Below are positions 45,011 through 55,891 of a stretch of 64,000 bases of DNA, one piece after another. The stretch's first letter is position 1. Each line of letters begins with the position of its first letter. The notes under the pieces are model-generated. The model saw only the letters and a program-made list of their open reading frames with translations, was not told the DNA's origin and made no database searches. The DNA is from Varanus komodoensis. Taxonomy: Eukaryota > Chordata > Lepidosauria > Squamata > Varanidae. The stretch lies in NCBI RefSeq assembly GCF_004798865.1, contig NW_025336087.1, positions 50,822,214-50,886,213 of the forward strand. Direction: 5' to 3'. The translations under genes and the position numbers were made by a program.

Positions 45011-45225
45011 GTTGTGTGTGCCCACTTTACCTGTGTTTTTGTGTTTGCCTGAACTGTGCTACTCACACCGGCTTCTTTCTCTGGATCATTTCTCTTACCA
45101 GCTTCCCTTCTTGCTCCTCTCTCACTCTCTCCCCGCAACCTTCCCTCCCTCTCCCTCTCCGCCTTCCTTCCTCCCTTTTCCTTCCTGTTAAAGCCTAAGG
45201 AGTGATTTGTCCATTGGCTTTAATA

Positions 45226-45233
45226 GGAAGGGG
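45226..45233. repeat. hAT target-site duplication, left copy
   Basis: GGAAGGGG, repeated exactly at 45658-45665 on the other side of the element. Confidence 0.9.
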
Positions 45234-45657
45234 CAGTGCTTTTTTTGTCATAGAACGCACCAAAACAGAGTTCCGGCACCTTTTTTCAACAGATTTCTCA
45301 AGTTTTAAAAGTAACTTTTGAAAATTTGATGTTTGGTCCACGTGGATTTGAATCGCCCTGTCGAGTGTAGCAGGTCGGCAGCAAAATCATTGAAACGGCG
45401 CATGCGGGCTGCTTGTGTGTCGAACCTGATGCATGCGTACTTCGTCCGCGCTGGTTGTGATGGCGCTGCTCGGCTTGTGGCGCTGCTCGGCTTGTGACTG
45501 GTTGTGTGATCGCGTGCTGAGTGCTTACTACGGGCGGCGACCGTTATGTTTCGTTACACAACCGAAGTGTGTGGGTGTGTGTACAGTGATTGACTATGTG
45601 CGAAAGGTAAATAATTTCATGAGTTCCAGCACCATTTTTCTTACAACAAAAGCACTG
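45234..45657. mobile_element. Non-autonomous hAT DNA transposon (424 bp)
   Basis: The element starts CAGTGCTTTTTTTGTCATAG and its right end, inverted, reads CAGTGCTTTTGTTGTAAGAA. Sub-terminal 'gttccggcacc' is mirrored by the inverse of 'gagttccagcacc'. It is flanked by a perfect 8-bp target duplication, GGAAGGGG, at 45226-45233 and 45658-45665. CAGTG-type ends with 8-bp duplications define hAT elements. The interior (about 45335-45600) is rich in CpG, roughly two dozen, unlike the flanks, and contains a perfect 17-bp tandem duplication (45462-45478 and 45479-45495). A 120-codon frame crosses the interior and right end but shows no transposase motif. CpG retention and the intact duplication suggest a fairly recent insertion. 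Confidence 0.88.
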
Positions 45658-45665
45658 GGAAGGGG
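45658..45665. repeat. hAT target-site duplication, right copy
   Basis: Exact copy of the GGAAGGGG at 45226-45233. Confidence 0.9.
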
Positions 45666-46994
45666 AAATGTCCTTCTACTGAAAACTGGCTGGAAAACGA
45701 GTGGATGTCACCCCATGTCACCTGCTCCCCTGAGGGTCCTTGGCATGGGTGGAGTTTTGGGGCAGGGGGCTCCCCCTCACGCACCACACCACTGAATGGA
45801 AGAATGCCTCTGTTCACGTGTACAGTGGTGAGACAGCTAGGCGGGGGCCTCCTTTTGGCCTTAGGCACGCGGTGGCACCCAGCAGTGCCACGTTAGAGGA
45901 GACCCTTGGCATAAAAGGTGGTTTGGATTGTCACTTGTTCAGACATGACAGGCTTTCCGTCTTCTCCATGTAGCTGCACCAGAAGAGGAGGAGAGAGGAG
46001 GGGTGCAAAGCCCAAAACTCGCTCTCAGAAGGATTAAGTTTAGTTTCTCTTATTGCTGGCAGTTTGTCCTTTTGCTCAAAAACAGCACTGTGGCAGGTTC
46101 GCATCCTGTGGCAAGCAACCCTGTGTGATTTCCACGGCATGTGGATTCTTGCCCAAACTTACTGGTCAGACAATTGGATGGTTCCCATGGCAACACAGTT
46201 TCCATACTCCCCGCTCCATCTGCCCACTCTCACCACACACTCTGGCAGCCCCTGCAAGTGAAATCTGCCTTACTCTTCTGTTGCCTATGAGGGACCTCAG
46301 CAGCCTCAACCTGATTGGTCTGCTGAGGTTTTGAGGCAGGTTCTCCCCCTTCCCACTCCTGAGTGTTCCTGCATCTCTGCAATGCTTCCCAGGCACTCAA
46401 GCCCACAAAGGAATTTTTATTAAATCACAATATAAACATATTTGCTATGATTCCCCCTTCTCCCTCTGTACACTTCCCTGCTCTCCCCATTTCTGAAAGT
46501 AAATAGGAAGACGGGCATATCACTTGGCCAATAGGAATGAAGTAGATGACGACACGTGTTGCTAGGGCACTGAGGGCAGCACTTCTGTGGCTGCTCTTTC
46601 CATAGGTCTCTCTGGTGTTTCCATACCTACAATGGTAAGCTGGAGATCTTGGGTCTGGACAACTGGAAGAGCTGTGAAGAGTGGAAATCTCAGAGCTGAT
46701 TTTTTTCTATGGATTGAGGAAGATGAAGATGCCATGCAGGAACACCATGACTAGGTCTGGACAACTCTACAGACCACGAAGGGTAAGAAATCACCATGGC
46801 TTCTTTTGACTTGAGATCCCAGCCTGTGTGTCAGGTTCAGAAGTTTTGATACAGCTCCCCCTGGTGGTGAACAACTGGACCCACCCTGCAAGTACCTGCA
46901 GGACCAGGATCAGACCTGTGGGGAGCTTTCCCACTTTGTTCAGCTTGGCCGCAGCAACACAGGCCTTTGTGATGGCTGCCCTGTATTCCCGAAG

Positions 46995-47300
46995 CTGCCT
47001 CATCTTTGATTGTGCCTTGAGTCCTACCTCTGGCCTTGCCTTCAATCCATCCCTTCCTTGCCAGGTGCCAGTTCCTTTTCTTCTCTGACCTTGCCTTGTT
47101 CCTGACCCTGCTTATTCTTGCTGGTATCAGGCCTCAGCTTGGCTCTGAGATGTGCCTTGTCTCTGACCTTGCTTTGCCTTGCCAATATCTGACCACAGCC
47201 TTCATCTGGATTTTGACCTTGCCTCCAGCCCTGCATCACCTTGCCAGTATCCGACCTCGGTCTGCATTTGGAGTTTGCCTTTGCTCCTTGCCCGCTTGCA
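46995..47300. repeat. Degenerate 61-62-bp tandem array
   Basis: The key phrase 'cttgccaRtatcYgacctc' recurs at 47056, 47117, 47178 and 47240, with spacings of 61, 61 and 62. A weaker unit begins near 46995. Each unit is C/T-rich with repeated 'ctgaccttgcctt' words. It is about five units long and diverged. The forward 147-codon frame 47036-47479 and several minus-strand frames here are by-products of stop-poor repeat units. It may be part of an old LTR-type or other repeat, but no such element can be shown. Confidence 0.6.
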
Positions 47301-49258
47301 TCCAGCTAAGACTTCTGCTCCTCTCCAGCACCCCTGCTCCTGGTGTCCTAGCTATGGATGCCCACTGCCGACATCCTGGTGCTGATGCTGCCATCCCATT
47401 TTATATAACAAAGAGTAAAAGCGGTATTTTAGAAATAAAAAGGTGCTATACAGATAGGATTGGGATGAACCCTTTCTGAAGCCATCCCTCCAGAATCTGT
47501 AGACCTCCACGTCTGCCGTCCTGCACGGCAAACCAAGCCAAGAGGAAGTCTGCAAACACTTGTGGACCCCTGGTTGGGCAACAGGCAAACTTCCCTGTCA
47601 GCAGTGACTGCAGGATGCAGAAAGGGGATGCTGCAAGTAGGCACTCCAGCCACCATTCCCAGCAACCAACCATCTTCCCTGCTTGCTGCTGCCATGTGCG
47701 GGGAAAGGGGTGCATAGAACTCAATTTCTGGTTCTGGTTGCATGTGCAGGAACTCAGACTCTGGGCTGCTGCAAAGCAGACCAAATCCAGGGAGCTGAGC
47801 CCAAGGAATCCGATGGATTCCCACCCCCTAAACGCATGCTTCACACATCCTGCATGGTAGGGTTTGTTTAACTCACAGTGGGTTGTTGCGGGATCTGAAT
47901 CTGAGTGACTGACGCCACCGTGAGAAAAACCAAGCTGTAAGCAAGAGAGCACGAATGGCAAAAGTCCTCGACTGCTCTCGGGGAAGTCACCTGCGCTGCC
48001 ATCGGTCACAGCCCCTTGAGAGTGCCCACGTGGCACTGTGGCATTTGTTAGCTACCCCTTCTTTTAAAAAGTGTCACACTCCAAATGTGCACTTTCCCCA
48101 GATTTTTTCCAGTTTGGCATTTTAAATTTTAATTAATTTTAATTGTAATTCTAATTTTTAATTTTAGCTGGTTTTGAGTGGGCAATCAGTGTCTCTGGAG
48201 AGAAGTGTTAAATGCGATGATTCAAGCGGAAACACCTTTTGTGAATGGCGCTTCCTTCACAGAAGGGCTCTCCTCTTTATCCTCCTGGCTTCCCACACAG
48301 ACCTGCAAGCCACAGCCTATCTCATTCAGTCATGATGTGTACAAGGAATTCTGCAGGAGCAGCGCAAGGCATTTTGAAGCAGAGCAGCAATTGCCTTTTG
48401 TCAGTGTAGTGATGGCAGGAGATCGCACTATTAGAAAGCTTGCCCTTTGAGTGTTAGAAATGCAAGAACAGGGGTCACCCAGGGTGTAGAGGTAATGAGC
48501 TACCCTGGGTAAATACAGGGCACACTGCTTAGCAGTGAGGCTAAGATGTTTTCTTCTACTTTAACTACTGCTTGCACAGAACAAGATGACTTGTTTGTGT
48601 GTGCTTTCTGTAACCAAGCTAAGTTTGGTTTGCTACCTCTTTCATTATTCTGATATTCTTTCTAATGCAAAAGAGTGTAGTACCCAAGGCCATTGGTGAC
48701 ATCTGAAACAGAAAACCCCACAAAGCCGCCCTCCCCTTCTTCTCTGGCAGTAAAAATGCAATCACAATAAATGAAAGATCTAGCCATGTGTTGCCCCTTA
48801 ATGTAGGCAAAATCGGTTGTCCAAGGTGGGCCCTATCTAATTACAAGGCTGGGCTGAATTACAGCTGCTGTTCCAAATGGGAAGCTGCTGGGGTGAAGTC
48901 GATAGTCCTTTCATTTGTTGCTGCTTTGACTACATCAGTGCAACCCAGCCTGTGTGTACGAGGGAGGAAGGGCTGGCCTGTGCTGGTAGAAATCACCACA
49001 GCCCTCAGGGAGCCCCTTCACACAAATGGCTTCACTTGTGGATCAGCAGTGCCCATTTTGTCCATGTGCACAACCCTTGTAATATGCTGGGCTTCTTTTA
49101 AAAGGTTTGGTACAAGGCCCTGAGGTTATTTCATGTGGCTGCAAAAACAATGGGGGACATGATATAGGCATGCGAATTTCGGCATGGTGCCAAAAAAAAA
49201 AAAAAAAGGAATGGAATGGAATAACCTTTCCCTCCATTTTCCTAGTATTAGAATTTGA
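47301..49258. other. GC-richer stretch with chance frames
   Basis: The minus-strand frame 47446-48036 (196 codons) and the forward frame 48178-48450 (90 codons, ending VVMAGDRTIRKLAL) are the notable open frames. Neither shows a recognised domain. The block 47868-47912 resembles a MITE end ('aactcacagtgggttgttgc'). A 16-base A run lies at about 49192-49207. Confidence 0.35.
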
Positions 49259-49503
49259 ATGATGGATCCAGGGTAGCTAAAGTGAAGTACTTTTTCTGCA
49301 GAGCACATAGTTAAATGATGGAATTTGCTGCCACACAGGGCAGCAAAGGCCACTAGCTTGCCGGGGTGGTGGTGGGGTGGCTTTAAATAGGGACTAGACA
49401 AAGTCATGGAGGTGGATGGGTTCCCATGAGTTGGCTACTTTGGGAACAGAATGGTGAACTAAATAAGCCTTTGGCCTAATCTAACAAGAGTCCTATGTTC
49501 TTA
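49259..49503 (+). mobile_element. L3/CR1-like LINE 3' end
   Basis: The forward text 'atagttaaatgatggaattt' then 'gctgccacacagggcagcaa' encodes the WNLLP-type ORF2 end. It continues 'ctttaaatagggactagaca' and 'aagtcatggaggtggatggg', and ends 'gcctttggcctaatctaaca' with 'agtcctatgttctta'. This is the classic squamate L3-like terminus. It is 5' truncated. Confidence 0.75.
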
Positions 49504-49504
49504 A

Positions 49505-49870
49505 CAAATCATGAAAAAATATATGTTGCTTTACATAATTATATCAGCTTGACAGTCAAGCTTACACTCCAATCTTGAGCTTTCAAGGCAGGTGAATTTG
49601 ACTGTAAATCATGGCTATGCCCAGAGGTTTGTATTTTCTGCTCTTAATTACATCAGAGCATATCTTCATTTGCTTATGAATGCCTAATATATTGCGTGGG
49701 CTATTTGCATTCCCAGATGGCACATTTCCATGGCGTGCATCACTGTGGGACAGCAAATGGCTCCAGTATTAATACAAATGATCTGTAACAACAGTGAAAG
49801 TTCATCCTGAGTGGTCGCTGTTTGGTTTTATTCAACATTACTTGTGAAAGGTTATGTTCAAACAAAGTGA
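49505..49870. promoter_or_regulatory. Possible conserved non-coding element
   Basis: A repeat-free AT-rich block with an exact ATTTGCAT octamer (49703-49710) next to an E-box-like CAGATG, several TAAT words and no long frames. The composition suggests an enhancer, and nothing else supports it. Confidence 0.2.
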
Positions 49871-49991
49871 TGTTCTGCATTTCCCTGCTCTCCCCCCTCA
49901 GCAGCCAATGACACGGAGCAGATGTTGACAGATGCAGTGCATCACAACATCACAATACAAGTAAAGACATACACAGAAAGAGGTGGCAGGT

Positions 49992-50135
49992 TGAAGTAGT
50001 GTTTAGACTGGGTGTTAGTTTTTAGATTGGGCAGATCAGAGTCTAGTCCCCACAAAGCTCACTGGGTGACTTTGGATCCTCAGCCTCACCTACCCAACAG
50101 GGTTGTTGTGAAGGTGAAATGGAGAAGAAGCGGAG
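49992..50135 (+). mobile_element. Sauria SINE, 3' truncated and diverged
   Basis: The words 'gaagtagtgtttagactggg' (A-box region), 'cagagtctagtccccacaaa' (B-box remnant), 'actgggtgactttggatcct' and 'caacagggttgttgtgaagg' follow SINE order. The Bov-B-like tail is lost after about 50135. Confidence 0.65.
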
Positions 50136-52252
50136 GGTGCAAGATTCAAAACTCTGTGGGACAAGATCTGGGCAGGCACAAGCAGCTTCATTGAAGCGTT
50201 TGCAAAGGCTGGCTCAGAGTCTCAGTTGCCTGAGGAACAAAGAGCAATTTACACAAAGCATACATGAGATTATATACATTTCTTTCCCTGATGCTCAGCA
50301 CTACCCCCGCTTCGCCATTGGCTGGTTACTAAGAAGTCACAATCTTCTCCATCCGCCTACATCATACTCCTCCTCAATATGTTCCCCCCCCCGCTCATAC
50401 ATCCCATGTTCATGCTAATGAGCCTATTACCTATGAGAGGTGTGTCCGTTACTATTCATAAGCCTATTACACGTGCGCACTATTTCCTAAGAGTTCAATA
50501 GGCCAGTTTGGCCTTGTAGCTGTCTCGCTTGATGACCATTTATCTCCCAAAACTTGTGGGAGGATGAGATAGGAAGAACAACCCTTCTTCCAAGCTCATT
50601 CCAGTTTCTGTTCCTTCCTTCAGTAGGATACATGCATGTATCCTTAGCAAATGGCATCTTACTGTGAAATAGCTGTGCGTTTGCTAGTTTTGTTTTTTCT
50701 CTATTTAAAAAGATACTATTCTTGCTCTGTTTCTCACAAGGGTCACATACACCATCTTGGGTCCTTGCGGGAAAAGATGGGATATGAATAAATGGCTGGA
50801 CAGTCTAGTGTAACCTTAAGCCCCTTCTTCTTCATGCGACTTATCCTGTGCTAGGTACATCTTCTGAAGGACACCTTTCTCTGAGATATTGTGGAAGAAG
50901 CTTTCTTTGTATAACAAAAATGTTGGGAAGGAATCAGTTGTGAGATTGGCATGTTGTTTTTCATGGTTTGAATGGCAGATTTACAAGTCTTCTCTGTGTT
51001 GGTATTCATTGCTGAGAAGTGGGAGGCAACAGAATCATAAACATCCCAGCAATTTTGAATAGAAATCAAAAAAACAAATAAAAATAAAATGTTGAGGTCA
51101 TTATAACAGCTTGTGTTTGCAGAGAGCAACAGAAGGTGTTAAAAAAAGACAAATACCTTCTTCAGTAGACTCCTTGAAAGTTATTCATCATTATTTGTGA
51201 CAGGGAAAGAGGGTAGGAGAAAATATATGCTTCTTGCAGATTGGAAGAACAACCAACTTACTGCCTTAAGGTAGGATAGCATGTGTCTTAAGCATTAATG
51301 CCTGGTCAGCCTTTCCCTGAGAATCTTCACAGAGATTTCAACAAATTTCTGAACAGATGCTTGTTCAGCTGAATGACATGTTACCTTTAATGCTAACATA
51401 CAGTTCCATTTGTTCTTTTTTCCATATTCATAAGTAAATGTGCAGGGCTCAATCTGGATCAGAAGCACAGTGCGGGGTGGGGGATGGGGGGAGGCTTTAA
51501 CCCTTTGTTCCCTGCTGTAGTCCTGAGCTGGACCGTGGTCCTGCGCACTCTTACTTCTGAGAAGGCAAATCCCCCACATTTAGCTGCATTGAAAGCATTA
51601 AAGGCAACATGTCTTTTAGCAGTCAGAATCAGGCCATTGTGTGGATGAACCCATGTATTTTCTGGCCCTTACTGCTGCGCAAGAATTGATTGGCAATTGG
51701 GGACAGGAGGGAATATAATGCACAAAGACAGTGCTGTGCAGAGGCTTTTCTGGAGCCAGTGATGATGACTCCGGGTCACTCCTGCACAAGCTCCTAGAGG
51801 ACCTTGCAGGGGCACTGCCACACAATGCCTCCAGCCTGTGAACCAGACTCTCCAGCTTCTTTGCACAGCACTCATTAGAGCCAGCTGCTGCGTGCACAAG
51901 GCCAGCTCTCTCCCAGCCTCTGCTTGACAGAAGCACTCTAGATGGACAGAAAGCCTTGTGTGCACTGAATCACGCGGCTGGTTTAGTAATGAGGCATTTC
52001 TCAGTCAATCTAAGTCTTGCTTGTGGCTACCAGTGATATAGTGACATTTGTGTGGATGGAGGTATCTCTGACATGTCTCAGAAAAGCTCAGGGACATCCC
52101 TTAACTCCTGCATTTGCAGTTCAAAAATGAAAACTAAGAGGGGTGGGGTGGGGAGCTCTCAAACAACAAACAGAATAATCCCAGCAATGAAAATGTGCTT
52201 TCTCAGCACTGCAGGGTGTTTATGTCTTGTCTAAACTGACAGATCTATTTCA
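50136..52252. other. Unique stretch, nothing recognised
   Basis: Short frames only. GC-richer near 51730-51920, where two overlapping minus-strand frames of about 100 codons occur without recognisable motifs. Confidence 0.4.
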
Positions 52253-52437
52253 GTGATTGCAGCTCAGTGGTCTCTGCATACAGAAGGTCCCAAGTTCCAT
52301 CCTTTCTCCACCCAGGTGAAGCACTGGCTTCACCAGAGAGGGTGAGGGAAGGACCCCACCTGAATCTGTGGCAGTCTGTACTGACAATAGGGGGCTAGAT
52401 AGACTAGTGCTTAGACTCAGTTTAAGGAGGCTTCCTA
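52253..52437 (+). mobile_element. tRNA-headed SINE with L3-like tail
   Basis: The head is 'tgattgcagctcagtggtct' and 'gcatacagaaggtcccaagt' with a B-box remnant 'agttccatcc'. The body is 'tctgtggcagtctgtactga' and 'gggctagatagactagtgct', and the tail 'aaggaggcttcctaatg' is cut short. It is an almost complete copy. Confidence 0.75.
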
Positions 52438-53660
52438 ATGCCCAGTAAACTATGCTAATTAAAAGATTATTCTAACTTTGCAAAAAACAAACATGATTCT
52501 ATTTATAAATATGAAGTTATGTTCTCTGATTGTAGGGGTACTTTGTGAATGCCAAAGCCCTTCATTGATATAATAAAGCAGGATAAAAGTTGCACAGGGT
52601 GCAAAGTTGCACAGTAGGACAAATGTAATTTCTACTAACCCTAACATATCAAGCCTACACATGAATATGCTGCAATCACATAGAAACTCTGTTGCTCCAC
52701 TTGAATTACGAAGAGCAGCTCAAATAGAAATATATTTACCAGTTTGCAAATATATTTGCATTGGAATCAAACCAAGTTTAGAGAACTGAAGTAAATCCTG
52801 TAAGTGGAAAGAATGTCGGGTTAGATCCAGGCTTAATTTTGCTCAAATTTTAACTCAAATGAGACAAATAAGTAATGGCTTTAAGTTCCTTTAGTTTCAA
52901 TGGGTGTACTCTAAGCATGACTAAACCTTTTGACTAGATATATGTGTGAGAGCAAAGAGAACCCTCTATGCAGAATACAAATAGTCTGCAGCTTTTAAAT
53001 GCCTCGAGATAGGTTTGGGGCTTTACTTAAAGTACCCAAGGTCATCTATGCTCTTGGTATTAGTTTTCTTCGCTATTCCCTGGAGGATCTTCATTCTTCA
53101 GTCAAAGCACCCTTTAACCTTTCCAGAACTCATTGCTCAGTAATAATAAATGCAATCACCTGTCCTGACATTTGTTTAGATTTTGGCAAAAAGGTATACA
53201 AAGGTAAATAAGTTATTGATCTCCAGTGGCATCTGGTGCTTCTGCAAATCCAAAGCTTTCAAGATTTACAGCCACCCAGGTTTGTACATGATTTGTAATA
53301 TGTATTCTCAACATCTACTATAATCACTCTGAAGGAGACCATATGTCAACTATTGTGCAACTGTCATGCCAAAAAAAAAAAAAAAAAGTTAGTGTGAATT
53401 TCTTCCATCAGTTCCTCACCATTCAATCAGTATGCACATGCTCCTACTAGCATAAAGCAAAATAAAAATTTTAAGAAGTGTCATCCATGCTGAGATTGGC
53501 TGGCAGAGAAGTAATTTGTTTCTCCACACTGGAATGAACCATGTGTATAGATTCAATATGGAAGCTTTCCATGCTTATTTTTTCTTAGTTTTAATATTAT
53601 GCAGAATAAATATATGAACATTGATGTGATCTTTAAGATCTCTCAAAGAGCGCTAGGGAA
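52438..53660. other. Unique AT-rich stretch
   Basis: No gene or repeat family was recognised. A run of 17 or more A's lies at about 53371-53387. Confidence 0.4.
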
Positions 53661-53822
53661 GATAGAAACAGAGTGAGTCAGAAGTGGCCTCCCGGGCCAT
53701 CTAGTCTGACCTCCGGCACCAGCCGGCTCCTCTCACGACATGCCCACCATGTGGACGTCCAGCCTATCCTTGAACACCCTCACCGATGGGGCCTCAATGA
53801 CCTCTGAGCCCTCTGAGCCATT
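53661..53822 (-). mobile_element. CR1 LINE 3' fragment
   Basis: The plus strand reads 'gatagaaacagagtgagtca', 'cccgggccatctagtctgac' and 'gtggacgtccagcctatcct', the inverted CR1 3' UTR and end of ORF2. It is more GC-rich than the other CR1 copies, which hints at a different subfamily. Confidence 0.65.
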
Positions 53823-54680
53823 CTTGCCGTTATCTCCACAAGCAAACTCAAAATGGATATGGTTTAAATCAGCAAAAGTCCTACTTAGAGGAGAACCACC
53901 AAAATGAATGGGATTTAGTCATGACTAACTTAAGTTCCATTCATGTCAATGGTTCTACTCTACATGGGACTTACATTGGATTCAACCCTGTACCTTTAAA
54001 GTGCTTTACTCCTAAGAAATCCTTGTAACTATTTGAGATACAATGCTGATTTAAGATTAATCAAGACATAAAGCCAGGTGATAAGCTGGATCCAGACAAA
54101 GTTATTAACAATCAATAGAGAAAGTTAAGCATCACTAACTTCAGTCTCATGGATTTCTGTGCTACTAAGCTTGACAAATGTAGTCTTCATCCAACCTGGC
54201 GTTTCTAAGACCAGGTCATTTCTTTATGTGGGTTGTTTGTTACTGTGCAGGACTGACCCTCTTGTAATAGTCCATGTTTGAAGCTTGGTGATTGCATGGT
54301 AAAAGCCTCACTTTGAAAGAAGCCTAGCATTATGCAGTCTTCATGCTGGACTCATAATGGCAATTATTAGCCCTGCTCACACTGTTAAGGTCTGGGAATG
54401 CTGAATTAAACTGCATACTCCATTCACCAAGGAGCCATGAGTATGTGCAGACCAGAAGGGGCAGTGACTGGGTTTGTATGATATAAAAAGCCATCTAATG
54501 TGTGTTGACGGCTGTAAGGGAGTGATACTTGTTTGCAAAAGGGACTAGTAGATCAACTCCTTCAGGGGAGATCCTCCAATTTTTATTTTTTTGGCTGAGA
54601 TTCTAAGTGCTCAAGAAGGTGCAAAAGTGTGAACTGCTCCCTTTTATGGGAGCAAAGGGGTTTTGACAGGCTACCTGGAG

Positions 54681-54938
54681 GTTTATTTTTATTTTCAATT
54701 TTTATTTTTATTTTATTTTTCAATTTATATCCTGCCTTTTCCTACAAAGGGCTCAAGGCAGCTTACATCATTCTCCTCCTCCATCTTATCCCCACAACAA
54801 CAACCCTGTGAGGTAGGTTGGGCTGAGAGTCTGTGACTGGCCCAAAGTCACCCATTGGCTCCATGGCCGAGCGGGGACTCGAACCCAGATCGTCTGAGTC
54901 CCAGTCCCACGCTCTTAACCACTACGCCACACTGGGTT
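54681..54938 (-). mobile_element. Sauria SINE, near full length
   Basis: It starts on the plus strand with a T-rich (ATTTT)n tail and continues 'tatatcctgccttttcctac', 'gggctcaaggcagcttacat', 'ctgtgaggtaggttgggctg', 'gactcgaacccagatcgtct' and 'ttaaccactacgccacactg'. The inverse B-box GACTCGAACCC is close to the pol III consensus, so this copy is fairly young. An 11-bp repeat, gggttttgaca, lies at 54658-54668 and 54934-54944 and may be its target duplication, though 13 bp separate the left copy from the tail. Confidence 0.9.
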
Positions 54939-55382
54939 TTGACATGGATATATGCAGTTGTCCCTATCAAAAGAAAACCCTGGTCAGCCTTGTCAAAATC
55001 CTCATTTTAAAAGGAAGCCTGACAATTGCCAAACTTTTGTAAATAAAAAAAAGCATGGAAAAGATGCAGGACACTGAGAAGAATGAGGTCCAGCCCATCC
55101 AAAATTAGAGAATCTCATTTTGAAGAGAGTGATCTACTATTTGTTTATAAATGATCTTTTAAATTGTACCAAAACACTTTTTTGCCATTAAACATTGCAT
55201 TATCCATACATTGATGAAAAGCATTTTGATGCAGAAATAAAGCATTGAACCAAAAATTCAATAGCATTTTCTCTAATCTTTTAATTAGCACTAAAATGCT
55301 AATTAAAATACTAATTATAAAATAAAAGTGTTTTATACTATTTTGCCATAAGCATTTATTCTGTGCTCATGTTATTTTGTTG

Positions 55383-55615
55383 GTTTATTTATTAAATTTA
55401 TATCTGATGTTTTTCTTTTAAAAATTTCAAAGCATCTTACATCACTCTCTTCCTCCAGTTCTCAATCTTATCCCCACAACAACAACCCTGTGAGGTAGGT
55501 TGTGCTGAGAATCTGTGTCTGGCCCAAGTTCACCCAGTTGGCTCCATGGCAGAGTGAGGAATTAGAACCTGAGTCCCAGTCCCACAGTCTTAACCACTAC
55601 ACCACACTGGCTCTC
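55383..55615 (-). mobile_element. Sauria SINE, full length
   Basis: The tail 'tttatttattaaatttatat' is followed by 'caaagcatcttacatcactc', 'cctgtgaggtaggttgtgct', 'cccagttggctccatggcag', 'aattagaacctgagtcccag' and the complete head 'accactacaccacactggct'. It has the same orientation as the copy 700 bp upstream but a more degraded B-box, so the two are of different age. Confidence 0.88.
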
Positions 55616-55891
55616 CAGTGCGGTTAGTGGGTGCTCTGAATGATGTCACCCTCTGCCCAGGACTTCTTCCATATTTTACAGATAGTTTCATGACTGTTTT
55701 TTGTTTGCTTGCTAGCTTTTAGAGCACGACAATGTAGTACTTTCCAGGATGACATCACTATTTATTAGGGAAGCCTTGTGTAAGATCTAAATTCTGTTCT
55801 ATGCCAGAGGCCAACTTGGTGTTGTATAATGGAACATACAGGATGTATAGAAAAAAGCAGAGAGAAAAACTCCTGGAGAGAAAACTTCGTA

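Noticed and set aside
46805-47300. Solo LTR of a Gypsy-like element
   Set aside because: The C/T-rich style recalls some LTR regions, but no paired LTR, TG...CA ends, target duplication or primer site was seen. It is kept only as a tandem array.
47446-48036. 196-codon minus-strand frame as a gene
   Set aside because: It lies in GC-richer, stop-poor DNA with competing frames on both strands, and no domain or splice context was found.
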